From Pseudomonadota bacterium (GTDB lineage Bacteria; Pseudomonadota; Alphaproteobacteria; Rhizobiales; Kaistiaceae), in assembly GCA_023433185.1 (NCBI GenBank), contig JAEZEN010000299.1, positions 1-8,250 on the forward strand: 8,250 nt of DNA, written 5' to 3'. Position numbers and translations under genes: made by a program. The notes under the pieces are model-generated. The model did no database searches. It was given only the letters and a program-made list of their open reading frames with translations, and had not been told where the DNA came from. This document shows positions 1-5,808 of this stretch, piece by piece; the stretch's first letter is position 1; each line of letters starts with the position of its first letter.

Positions 1-18
1 TCGCTGCCCCCCGCTGTC

Positions 19-1587
19 CTACCCCGCCCTGAGCGCCTCGGGCTTCGACTTGCCACGCCGGGTGACGAGCTTGTTGAGCGCCGAGACATAGGCCTTGGCC
101 GAGGCGACCATCGTGTCGGTATCGGCGCCGCGGCCCGTCACGATCTTGTCGCCCTCACCGAGACGGACCGAGACGTCGGCCTGGGCATCCGATTCCTCGG
201 TGACCGCACCGACCTGATAGAGCTGGAGCTGCGCCTCGTGCGGCACCAGCGCGCGGATCGCCTTGAACATGGCGTCGACCGGACCATCGCCGGTCGCTTC
301 CCGCGTCTGGTGGACCCCGTCGATGTCGAGGGTCACGACGGCCTTCTGCGGGCCGCCGGTGCCGGCGATGACGGTCAGCGCGACGAGGCGGATCGTCTCG
401 CTCTGCTGGGTCATCTCGTCCTCGACCAGCGCCGCGATATCCTCGTCGAAGATGTGCTTCTTGCGGTCGGCGAGGTCCTTGAAGCGACGGAAGGCCTCCT
501 GCAGGGCATTGTCGCCGAGCTCGAAGCCCAGCGCGATCAGCTTCTCGCGGAAGGCGTGGCGGCCGGAGTGCTTGCCCATGACCAGCGAGGTCGACCTCAC
601 GCCGACATCCTCGGGGCGCATGATCTCGTAGGTCTGGGCGTTCTTCAGCACGCCGTCCTGGTGGATGCCGGACTCGTGGGCGAAGGCGTTCTTGCCGACG
701 ATCGCCTTGTTATACTGGACGGGGAACGCGGAGACCGCCGCCACCAGCTTCGAGGCGCGCATCAGCAGCGAGGCGTCGATCTCGGTGTAGAACGGCAGGA
801 TGTCGCCGCGGGTCTTGATCGCCATCACCACTTCCTCGAGCGCGGCGTTGCCGGCGCGCTCGCCGAGGCCGTTGATGGTGCACTCGATCTGGCGGGCGCC
901 GCCGACGACGCCGCCGAGCGAATTGGCCACCGCCAGCCCCAGGTCGTCATGGCAGTGGGTCGAGAAGATCACCTTGTCGGAATTCGGCACGCGCTCGACC
1001 AGCATACGGATCAGCTCGCGGAACTCGTCCGGCGTCGCATAGCCGACCGTGTCGGGGATGTTGATCGTCGTCGCCCCGCACTTGATCGCGGTCTCGACCA
1101 CCCGGCAGAGGAAATCGTGCTCGGTGCGGGTCGCGTCCATCGGCGACCACTCGACGTCGTCGGTATAGTTGCGGGCCCGGGTGACGGAGCTGACCACCCG
1201 CTCGTGGACCTGGTCCTTGTCGAGCTGGAGCTGGAACTCGCGGTGCAGCGGCGAGGTGCCGATGAAGGTGTGGATGCGCCGGCGCTCGGCATGCTGCAGC
1301 GCCTCGGCGGCGCGGTCGATGTCGGCATTGCCGGCGCGGGCGAGGCCGCAGACGACTGCGCGCTTGACGCGCTTGGCGATCTCGGAGACGGCCTCGAAGT
1401 CGCCGTTCGAGGCAATCGGGAAACCGGCCTCGATGATGTCGACGCCCATCTCGTCGAGCAGTTCGGCGACCTGCAGCTTCTGGTCCAGCGTCATCGATGC
1501 GCCGGGCGACTGCTCGCCGTCGCGCAGCGTCGTGTCGAAGATGACCACCCGGTCCTTCTGGGCGGACGCCTGGGTTTCGGTGCTCAT
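19..1587 (-). CDS. leuA: 2-isopropylmalate synthase
   Basis: Catalyses the first committed step of leucine biosynthesis, condensing acetyl-CoA with 2-oxoisovalerate to 2-isopropylmalate in the cytoplasm. The 522-residue product has the usual length of bacterial long-form LeuA. The catalytic TIM-barrel comes first: DTTLRDGEQ at residues 18-26, the HCHDDLG metal site with His211 and His213, and GLGERAGNAALEE (240-252), where Asn247 is the expected third metal ligand. The linker motif HESGIHQDG follows at 304-312 and GKHSGRHAF at 338-346. The C-terminal part, from about residue 395, fits the LeuA dimer domain that binds leucine for feedback inhibition. The ATG at 1585-1587 has AAGGA at 1597-1601, nine bases upstream. 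The gene has its own leader region with a leucine-rich leader ORF, so transcript-level leucine control is likely in addition to allosteric control. No intact gene follows within the window. The family call is very secure. Confidence 0.97.
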   Translation of the reverse strand: MSTETQASAQKDRVVIFDTTLRDGEQSPGASMTLDQKLQVAELLDEMGVDIIEAGFPIASNGDFEAVSEIAKRVKRAVVCGLARAGNADIDRAAEALQHAERRRIHTFIGTSPLHREFQLQLDKDQVHERVVSSVTRARNYTDDVEWSPMDATRTEHDFLCRVVETAIKCGATTINIPDTVGYATPDEFRELIRMLVERVPNSDKVIFSTHCHDDLGLAVANSLGGVVGGARQIECTINGLGERAGNAALEEVVMAIKTRGDILPFYTEIDASLLMRASKLVAAVSAFPVQYNKAIVGKNAFAHESGIHQDGVLKNAQTYEIMRPEDVGVRSTSLVMGKHSGRHAFREKLIALGFELGDNALQEAFRRFKDLADRKKHIFDEDIAALVEDEMTQQSETIRLVALTVIAGTGGPQKAVVTLDIDGVHQTREATGDGPVDAMFKAIRALVPHEAQLQLYQVGAVTEESDAQADVSVRLGEGDKIVTGRGADTDTMVASAKAYVSALNKLVTRRGKSKPEALRAG

Positions 1588-1596
1588 GTCGGGATG

Positions 1597-1601
1597 TCCT
1601 T
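1597..1601 (-). promoter_or_regulatory. leuA Shine-Dalgarno site
   Basis: AAGGA lies nine bases before the leuA ATG and fixes that start. The extended stretch CGAGAAGGA (1597-1605, minus strand) is complementary, with one bulged base, to the leucine-codon stretch of the upstream leader ORF at 1728-1737. The site may therefore be masked in the mRNA. Confidence 0.75.
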
Positions 1602-1662
1602 CTCGAAATCTCTGGCCCGCCGGTCACGGTCGGGCGATCTGTCCGGTTGGTCTCGCCTCCGC

Positions 1663-1729
1663 CCCCTGAGTGCCCGCCCGCGTTCGGGGCAGTCGACGCT
1701 CAGGGGCGTCTAAGCGCGAGGTTCAGACG
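1663..1729 (-). promoter_or_regulatory. putative leuA attenuator: alternative RNA pairings
   Basis: Several pairings in the leuA leader RNA compete. CGUCU (1725-1729, inside the leader's Leu codons) can pair with AGACG (1707-1711). GACGC (1706-1710) can instead pair with GCGUC (1695-1699), forming a hairpin whose loop contains the leader stop codon. CCCCUGAG (1699-1706) can pair over eight bases with CUCAGGGG (1663-1670). UGCCC (1687-1691) can pair with GGGCA (1671-1675). Mutually exclusive pairings around the end of a leucine-rich leader ORF are the standard layout of an amino-acid attenuator. No U-run follows any of these stems, so a classical intrinsic terminator is not seen. Rho-dependent or translational control are alternatives. 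The pairings are seen in the sequence; their function is inferred. Confidence 0.5.
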
Positions 1730-1813
1730 AAGAAGGAGCGCCGCGCCGGGCGGAATCCGGCCGTTGCCGGAGCATGCCGGCGTCGTCCGGATATCGTGAT
1801 CGCATGCGATCAT
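1700..1813 (-). CDS. leucine-rich leader peptide of leuA (putative)
   Basis: A 37-codon ORF lies 112 bases upstream of leuA on the same strand. It starts at ATG 1811-1813 and stops at TGA 1700-1702. Codons 26-34 read LLLRLNLAL: six leucines in nine codons, written CTC, CTT, CTT, CTG, CTC and CTT, followed by Arg AGA at codon 35. CTT and AGA should be scarce in a gene set this GC-rich, and slow codons near the end of a leader are typical of attenuation peptides. A weak AGGG sits five bases before the ATG; no other ATG, GTG or TTG lies in frame before the leucine run. The peptide probably has no role of its own: ribosome stalling at low Leu-tRNA would change the folding of the RNA at 1663-1729. 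The N-terminal 25 residues are unremarkable and resemble nothing I know. The Leu cluster makes this much more than a chance ORF, but expression is inferred. Confidence 0.72.
   Translation of the reverse strand: MIACDHDIRTTPACSGNGRIPPGAALLLRLNLALRRP
1797..1812. repeat. 16-bp perfect palindrome TGATCGCATGCGATCA
   Basis: The sequence is fully self-complementary across 16 bases and overlaps the start codon of the leuA leader ORF. As DNA it could be an operator for a dimeric regulator. As RNA it could form a six-pair stem with a CAUG loop that hides the leader start codon. No regulator can be assigned from the sequence. Confidence 0.6.
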
Positions 1814-1874
1814 CTCGGCCCTGTCGACAGCGCATGGCCCGGAACGGCGTCCGGAGCGGGGGAAATTCCTGATG

Positions 1875-1904
1875 GTTCTAGCGAATCCGCCGCGTCGGGA
1901 GCAA
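1875..1904 (-). promoter_or_regulatory. putative leuA promoter
   Basis: TTGCTC (1899-1904) and TAGAAC (1875-1880) are separated by 18 bases and resemble alphaproteobacterial sigma-70 -35 and -10 boxes. Transcription would begin near 1868, about 55 bases before the leader ATG. The site lies directly after the terminator-like hairpin of the gntR gene, which is where a leuA promoter is expected. The match is moderate, and the call rests largely on position. Confidence 0.4.
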
Positions 1905-1908
1905 GCTC

Positions 1909-1926
1909 AAAACGCGCTGCAGCGCG
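1909..1926 (-). terminator. short intrinsic terminator after the GntR gene
   Basis: The palindrome CGCGCTGCAGCGCG (1913-1926) gives a five-pair all-GC stem with a TGCA loop. It is followed on the minus strand by TTTT (1909-1912). It begins eight bases after the GntR stop codon. Stem and U-run are both short, so termination may be incomplete. Confidence 0.5.
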
Positions 1927-1934
1927 GAATCGCC

Positions 1935-2663
1935 TCAGCCGGGGTGGATGCGGGCCGGCGCGGCCTCCCCGGCGTCCGGCCGGCCCGCGTCGTCGCGGAG
2001 CGACGGCGAGACCTCTCCGACCGAGTCGCGGACGAGCCGCATGTGGGTCCGCATCAGGCCCGCCGCGCCTTCGCCATCACCGCGGAAGATCGCCTGGACG
2101 ATCGCGTCGTGTTCGGCGAGCGAATGGGCGAGCCGTCCGAGTCCCTCGAACTGGAGCTTGCGGAACGGGGCGAGGCGGTTGCGGACGGAATGCGTCACCT
2201 CGACCAGGTAGTCGTTGTGCGAGGCCCGGTAGATGGCGTCGTGGAAGGCGATGTTGCGCACATAATATTCATCGACGTCGCCGTCGCGGGCCGCCTCGGC
2301 ACAGGCCTCGTGGCGGCGCAGGAGTTCGCCGCGCTCGGCGGCCGTGATGTGGTCGGCGGCATAGCGCGCGCACAGCGCCTCCATCTCCGCCATGACGGTG
2401 AACATGTTGCTCAGCTTCTCGGGCGTGAAATGCGGAACGACGGCACCACGGTGCGGCCGCGCTTCGGCGAAGCCGATCGCCTCGAGCTGGCGGATCGCCT
2501 CGCGGACAGGCGTCCGCGACACCTGGAAGCGCTCCGCGATCGTTGCTTCGTCGAGGGCGACACCCGGCCCGATCTCGCCGCGCACGATCGCCTCGGCGAG
2601 GCTGGCACGGATGCGCTCGGCCTGGGTCGGCTTCCGCCCGCCGGGCAACTGCTGCTGGTTCAC
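1935..2663 (-). CDS. GntR-family transcriptional regulator, FCD (FadR) subfamily
   Basis: Predicted dimeric DNA-binding repressor or activator responding to a small organic acid. The 242-residue product has the N-terminal winged helix-turn-helix at about residues 15-75 (core VSRTPVREAIRQLEAIGF, 48-65). The C-terminal all-helical FCD effector domain spans about 85-215. Its metal or effector ligands are suggested by NIAFH (Asn137, His141), AEHD (His185) and RTHM (His207). The start is taken as the second of two tandem GTG codons, with AGGAG six bases upstream. The first GTG (2664-2666) is only three bases from that site. A longer in-frame ATG at 2807 would overlap the preceding gene by more than 100 bases and adds a low-complexity Arg/Ser-rich tail, so it is rejected. 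The gene follows the membrane-protein gene by 25 bases and is probably the last gene of that unit. It may control its neighbours, but the effector is unknown. Confidence 0.9.
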   Translation of the reverse strand: MNQQQLPGGRKPTQAERIRASLAEAIVRGEIGPGVALDEATIAERFQVSRTPVREAIRQLEAIGFAEARPHRGAVVPHFTPEKLSNMFTVMAEMEALCARYAADHITAAERGELLRRHEACAEAARDGDVDEYYVRNIAFHDAIYRASHNDYLVEVTHSVRNRLAPFRKLQFEGLGRLAHSLAEHDAIVQAIFRGDGEGAAGLMRTHMRLVRDSVGEVSPSLRDDAGRPDAGEAAPARIHPG

Positions 2664-2688
2664 CACGCGCTCCTGGCCACTCCCGGCC

Positions 2689-3111
2689 TCAGTTGAAGGC
2701 GAGCGCCGCAAAGAGCACCGCGAGCGTTGCCGCGATGCCCGACACCGGCCCGAGGATGGCGAGGCGGCTCGCCAGCGCCTTGTTTCCGGTCCGCCGGATC
2801 TGGGCATAGGTCATGTCGACGCCGGCGCTCGACAGCGTGAGGATGACGACAAAGACGAACTTCACCCAGAAAAGCGTCGGCAGGCTGCCGAGACCGTTCC
2901 ATTTGCTCCACACCAGGATCAGGCCGGTGACCCATAGCAAGACCAGACCGGCCCCGGCGACATGGGCGAGCATCGGGCCGAGGCTGCGGATCGCGCCCGC
3001 CTGATCGGCCGGCATGGTCGCTGCGCGGCGCATGATGATGCCGCTCGCCATCCCACCGGCAGCGCCCAGCATGAGCCCGAAGAAGTGCAGGAACAGGATG
3101 ATGGCATTCAT
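2689..3111 (-). CDS. small four-helix integral membrane protein
   Basis: A 140-residue inner-membrane protein of unknown function. Four hydrophobic segments are visible at about residues 3-25, 46-67, 79-99 and 117-137. Short loops with basic residues lie after helix 1 (MRRA) and between helices 3 and 4 (QIRR). His9 in helix 1 and His50 in helix 2 lie within or at the edge of membrane helices. The architecture recalls small CopD-like or DUF2269-like membrane proteins, some of which bind metal or heme, but I cannot place it firmly. ATG 3109-3111 is chosen. A TTG three codons upstream (3118-3120) is in frame, but the purine-rich GAGAGG would then lie only two bases away, against eleven for the ATG. 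The gene lies 74 bases after the PhzF gene and 25 before gntR, suggesting cotranscription. Whether it moves the PhzF substrate is unknown; four short helices are few for a transporter. Confidence 0.8.
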   Translation of the reverse strand: MNAIILFLHFFGLMLGAAGGMASGIIMRRAATMPADQAGAIRSLGPMLAHVAGAGLVLLWVTGLILVWSKWNGLGSLPTLFWVKFVFVVILTLSSAGVDMTYAQIRRTGNKALASRLAILGPVSGIAATLAVLFAALAFN

Positions 3112-3129
3112 GGCGAGCAAACCCTCTCC

Positions 3130-3166
3130 CCCGGAAACGCGGCGCGCAACCTAGCACGATTCCGGG
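3130..3166. repeat. inverted repeat before the membrane-protein gene
   Basis: The arms CCCGGAAACG (3130-3139) and CGATTCCGGG (3157-3166) are complementary at nine of ten positions, with a 17-base spacer. They lie in the 74-bp gap between the PhzF and membrane-protein genes, just upstream of the latter's ribosome site. This could be an operator for a dimeric regulator such as the nearby GntR protein, or an intercistronic hairpin tuning expression. No U-run follows on either strand. Confidence 0.5.
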
Positions 3167-3185
3167 AATGGAAAGCGCGGCTCGG

Positions 3186-4091
3186 TCAGACGGCGAGGGT
3201 GCCGCGCGCGACCACGACCGCCATGCCGCCGATCCGGCCTTCGATCACGGTCCCGCCGTCCATGTCGATCTCGAGGCTGATGAGGCTCGGCCGCCCCATC
3301 TCGTAGCCCTGCTCGATCGCGTAGCGATGGCGTCCGCCGGGCGGCTGGTCGAAGCGGGCGATCACCCCGGCAAGCGCGGCGATGGCGCTCCCGGTCGCGG
3401 GATCCTCGGCGATGCCGAGCGCCGGCGCGAACATGCGGCCGTGGAAATGATGGCCGGGCTCCACCGTCTCGCGGCAGTAGACGAAGGCGCCGACGTCGCC
3501 GAAGGCGGCCTGCCACGCCGCGGGATTGACCGCGGCGCGCGCGATCGCCTCGCGGTCGCGCACCGGCACGAAGACGTAGGGGACGCCCGCGTCGAAACGG
3601 GACGGCTGGTGGTTCTCGAAGCCGACCTCGCCGGGCAGGAGCACCAGCGCGGCAGCGATGGCATCCTTGCCCGGGGCCGGTTCCGCGGCCTCGACCGGAA
3701 GCTTCGGCAGGTCGAAGACCGCATGGCCCAGGGCGTCGGCACTGATGCTCACCCCGCAGCGTATCGGCGCCAGGGTCTCCTCGAGCACCATCACCAGATC
3801 GCCATTGTCCATGCCTCCCGCGGCACGTTCGAGGCCGAGCAGCACCGCGGTGCCGACGGTTGGATGCCCCGCGAAGGGGAGTTCGCGCGACGGCGTGAAG
3901 ATTCGCAACGCCGCCGAATGGATCGGATTGGCGGCGGGACGCACGAAAACCGTCTCGGACAGGTTGAACTCGGCGGCAATCGCCTGCATGCGCCCCTCAT
4001 CGAGACCGTCGGAATCGAGGACCACGGCGAGCGGATTTCCGGCGAGCGGCCGGTCGGTGAAGACATCGAGGACGACGTAGCGGCGCGGCAT
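3186..4091 (-). CDS. PhzF-family isomerase/epimerase
   Basis: A cytoplasmic enzyme of the PhzF/diaminopimelate-epimerase fold, which moves a proton on a small substrate using an active-site glutamate. The 301-residue product has typical PhzF length. It shows NPLAVV near residue 19, NLSETVF (43-49) carrying the expected catalytic Glu46, [14 protein letters not shown] (65-78), EDPATGSA (229-236) and QGYEMGRPS (261-269). These are the family signatures in both half-domains. ATG 4089-4091 is preferred: it has GAGG four bases upstream and begins directly at the family N-terminus ([11 protein letters not shown]). A further ATG at 4125-4127 adds twelve Arg-rich residues with no good ribosome site. 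The gene is first in a probable unit with the membrane protein and GntR regulator and is divergent from the BA14K gene. TTGACC at 4153-4158 (minus strand) is a possible -35 box, without a clear -10. The family is clear; the substrate cannot be told, and phenazine synthesis is not implied. Confidence 0.93.
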   Translation of the reverse strand: MPRRYVVLDVFTDRPLAGNPLAVVLDSDGLDEGRMQAIAAEFNLSETVFVRPAANPIHSAALRIFTPSRELPFAGHPTVGTAVLLGLERAAGGMDNGDLVMVLEETLAPIRCGVSISADALGHAVFDLPKLPVEAAEPAPGKDAIAAALVLLPGEVGFENHQPSRFDAGVPYVFVPVRDREAIARAAVNPAAWQAAFGDVGAFVYCRETVEPGHHFHGRMFAPALGIAEDPATGSAIAALAGVIARFDQPPGGRHRYAIEQGYEMGRPSLISLEIDMDGGTVIEGRIGGMAVVVARGTLAV

Positions 4092-4177
4092 GGAACCTCG
4101 GCGGGACTCGGGGCGGCGGCGGGCCATGCTGAGTGGACCCCGGGCGCCGCAGGGTCAAGCGCCGCCGCGCCGCGCCA

Positions 4178-4193
4178 TTCAGTTTTCGTTCAG
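4178..4193 (+). promoter_or_regulatory. TTCAG direct repeat, 11-bp spacing
   Basis: TTCAG occurs at 4178-4182 and again at 4189-4193, so the repeats are 11 bp apart, about one helical turn. Same-face direct repeats of this period are typical of OmpR/PhoB-family response-regulator sites. It lies about 85 bases before the BA14K start. In this bacterial group the ChvI envelope-stress regulator is one candidate. That assignment is inference, and a chance pair is possible. Confidence 0.3.
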
Positions 4194-4278
4194 GATGCCT
4201 CCGCCATCTTCACCGTCAACAGCGGGGGACAGCGCTCCGCCAGCCCAGCGTCCTGCGTATCGGGAGAGAGATAGAGAG

Positions 4279-4728
4279 ATGAACAAGATTGCGACAGCCC
4301 TGATCGCCGCCGTCGTCGGCGCATCCCCGATCCTCGCCGGCGCGGGTGCCGCGGAGGCCCGCGATTCGTACAAGAACGGCAAGCGCGTCTACACGCACAA
4401 CCACAACAACGGCACCAACTGGCAGGGAGTCGGTGCGGGTCTCGCCGCCGGTGCCGCCCTCGGCCTCGGCGCCGGGCTGCTCATCAACCGCCCGCCGCCC
4501 CCGCCGCCGGTCTACTACGCACCGCCGCGCCCGCCGGTGGTCTACTACCCGGCGCCGGCCCCGGCCTACTACCCCCCGCCCCCGCCGCCTCCGGTCTATT
4601 ACGACCGCAACTGGACCGCCGCGCACATCGAATGGTGCATCAGCCGCTACCGCTCCTACAACCCGGCGACCAACACCTTCACCGGCTACGACGGCTACCA
4701 GCACCAGTGCCGCGGCCCCTATTACTGA
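4279..4728 (+). CDS. BA14K-family envelope protein
   Basis: A 149-residue exported protein related to the Brucella BA14k immunoreactive, lectin-like protein. A signal peptide is visible at about residues 1-27 (Lys3, then a hydrophobic core, cleavage probably after AEA). A glycine/alanine-rich hydrophobic stretch at about 50-70 could insert in a membrane. A proline/tyrosine-rich stretch at about 71-109 carries repeated PPVYY-like units. The C-terminal BA14K signature follows at 114-145 (HIEWCISRYRSYNPATNTF, then the GYDGY core), with conserved Cys120 and Cys144. The start is the ATG after a purine-rich GGGAGAGAG tract; an earlier in-frame ATG at 4090 would add a non-conserved stretch before the signal peptide. 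The location is the outer envelope or periplasm; the role is probably structural or surface-related. The last 50 bases overlap the end of the convergent EamA gene. Two TTCAG repeats upstream may be a response-regulator site. Confidence 0.92.
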   Translation: MNKIATALIAAVVGASPILAGAGAAEARDSYKNGKRVYTHNHNNGTNWQGVGAGLAAGAALGLGAGLLINRPPPPPPVYYAPPRPPVVYYPAPAPAYYPPPPPPPVYYDRNWTAAHIEWCISRYRSYNPATNTFTGYDGYQHQCRGPYY

Positions 4729-5647
4729 GCCGCCGGCGGAACCACGCCCACGGCCGGCCGTCGATGGCAGCGAGACCGAGGCCGATGATCGCCATGCCGA
4801 GGAATTCGAGGGCGCCCAGGCGCTCGTCGAGGAAGAGCGCGCCGAGGATGATCGCCGACACCGGCACGAGGAAGGTAACGAGCATCAGGTTGACCGCGCC
4901 GGCGGTCGCCAGCACGCGGTAGTAGATGATGTAGGCGAAGGCGGTCGAGACGGCCGCGAGGCCGAGGAGCGCGCCCCAGACCGGCAGGCCCGGCATGGGC
5001 AGCGTCCACGGCGCGTCGACAGCGAGGGTCAGCGGCACCATCATCGCGCTCGCCGCCGCGAACTGGCCGGTGGCGGCCACCATCGGCCGCAGGCCTTGCC
5101 GCGAGAAGCGCCGACCGAAGATCGGTGAGAAGGCGTAGAACGCCGAGGCAAGCAGAAGCGCGAGGTCGGCGAGAAGGTTGTCGGTGGCCCCGGCGAACGC
5201 ATCCGGACCGATCATCACCGCGACGCCTGCGAAACCGATGAGCACGCCGGCCAGCCGGCCGGGCGTCATCCGCTCGTCCCTGGTCATGGCGCCGGCGAGA
5301 AGGACGGCGAAGATCGGCGTCGTCGCGTTGAGGATGGCCGCGAAGCCGCTCGCCACCTGGCCCTGCGCCCAGGCGATGAGGCTGAAGGGGACGACGTTGT
5401 TGGTCAGCCCCATGACGAAGAAGGCCTTCCAGGTGGCGCCGTCCCGCGGCATGCGGTGTCCGGAAAGACGGACCAGCAGATAGAGCAGGGCCGCGCCGAG
5501 CGTGACCCGGAAGGCGACGATCGCGAACGGCGGGAGCGCCTTCACCGCCACCCCGTTGTAGAAATACGAGCCGCCCCAGACCGTGCAGAGCATGAGCAGC
5601 AGCCCCCATTCGGTGGCGGTCATGCTGCGGTTGATCGGCTGGGGCAT
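4679..5647 (-). CDS. EamA/DMT-family permease
   Basis: A drug/metabolite transporter superfamily inner-membrane permease, probably an exporter of a small metabolite or amino acid. The 322-residue product has two tandem EamA repeats of about five helices each (about residues 12-146 and 160-295), ten membrane helices in all. Visible signatures are TVWGGSYFYN near residue 22, NATTPIFAVLLA (97-108) closing repeat one, and VPVSAIILGALFLDERLG (261-278) in repeat two. The C-terminus is an Arg/Ser/Gly-rich tail (RRRLSNRGRGTGAGSRRSR), facing the cytoplasm by the positive-inside rule. The start is uncertain: ATG 5645-5647, ATG 5621-5623 (314 residues) and GTG 5708-5710 (343 residues) all lack a strong ribosome site. 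I chose 5647 as intermediate. The stop lies 50 bases inside the convergent BA14K gene. The substrate is unknown. Confidence 0.92.
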   Translation of the reverse strand: MPQPINRSMTATEWGLLLMLCTVWGGSYFYNGVAVKALPPFAIVAFRVTLGAALLYLLVRLSGHRMPRDGATWKAFFVMGLTNNVVPFSLIAWAQGQVASGFAAILNATTPIFAVLLAGAMTRDERMTPGRLAGVLIGFAGVAVMIGPDAFAGATDNLLADLALLLASAFYAFSPIFGRRFSRQGLRPMVAATGQFAAASAMMVPLTLAVDAPWTLPMPGLPVWGALLGLAAVSTAFAYIIYYRVLATAGAVNLMLVTFLVPVSAIILGALFLDERLGALEFLGMAIIGLGLAAIDGRPWAWFRRRLSNRGRGTGAGSRRSR

Positions 5648-5685
5648 CTGCTTCGCTGGCTGGCGGTAGGATCGCGTGCTGTATT

Positions 5686-5700
5686 TGCACTGGTGGTGCA
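5686..5700. repeat. inverted repeat TGCAC-N5-GTGCA upstream of the EamA gene
   Basis: Five-base complementary arms (5686-5690 and 5696-5700) flank TGGTG, about 40 bases before the preferred EamA start. Position and symmetry suit an operator, but the arms are short. If the GTG at 5708-5710 is the true start, the repeat lies inside the coding region. Confidence 0.3.
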
Positions 5701-5788
5701 GTTCCGACACTTGCCACCCGCTTGAAGGAGCGCCGCGGCACGTGTCGGGATCAGGGGACCACTAGTCTGCCGGAGGCCACCGGTCATT

Positions 5789-5808
5789 CCGTTTCTTGCC
5801 GTTTCTCG
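5789..5808. repeat. tandem 10-bp repeat
   Basis: CCGTTTCTTG and CCGTTTCTCG are adjacent and match at nine of ten positions. They lie in the divergent EamA/oxidase intergenic region, followed at once by the palindrome CCCCCGGGGG (5810-5819). This could be a regulator site or may mean nothing. Confidence 0.3.

Noticed and set aside
238..1713. 491-codon plus-strand open frame opposite leuA
   Set aside because: It is antisense to an unmistakable leuA, and its translation is Arg/Asp/Val-rich low-complexity sequence with no recognisable domain, as is usual for the third-position shadow of a high-GC gene.
1710..1775. 21-codon ORF starting at a second ATG in the leuA leader
   Set aside because: It contains a single leucine (codon 2) and no leucine cluster, and lies out of frame with the leucine-rich ORF, so it does not explain leucine control.
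1872..2696. 274-codon plus-strand frame opposite the GntR gene
   Set aside because: It is a shadow of a gene with clear winged-helix and FCD domains.
2664..2807. N-terminal extension of the GntR protein to an ATG at 2807
   Set aside because: It would overlap the membrane-protein gene by more than 100 bases with an Arg/Ser-rich non-conserved stretch, whereas the tandem GTG codons at 2661-2666 have a good ribosome site and fit the usual family length.
3168..4274. 368-codon plus-strand frame opposite the PhzF gene
   Set aside because: It lies antisense to a protein carrying all PhzF signatures. Its own translation is charged low-complexity sequence.
4722..5741. 339-codon minus-strand frame overlapping the EamA gene
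   Set aside because: It is an out-of-frame shadow rich in Arg, Pro and Gly without membrane helices, while the alternative frame gives a clean ten-helix permease.
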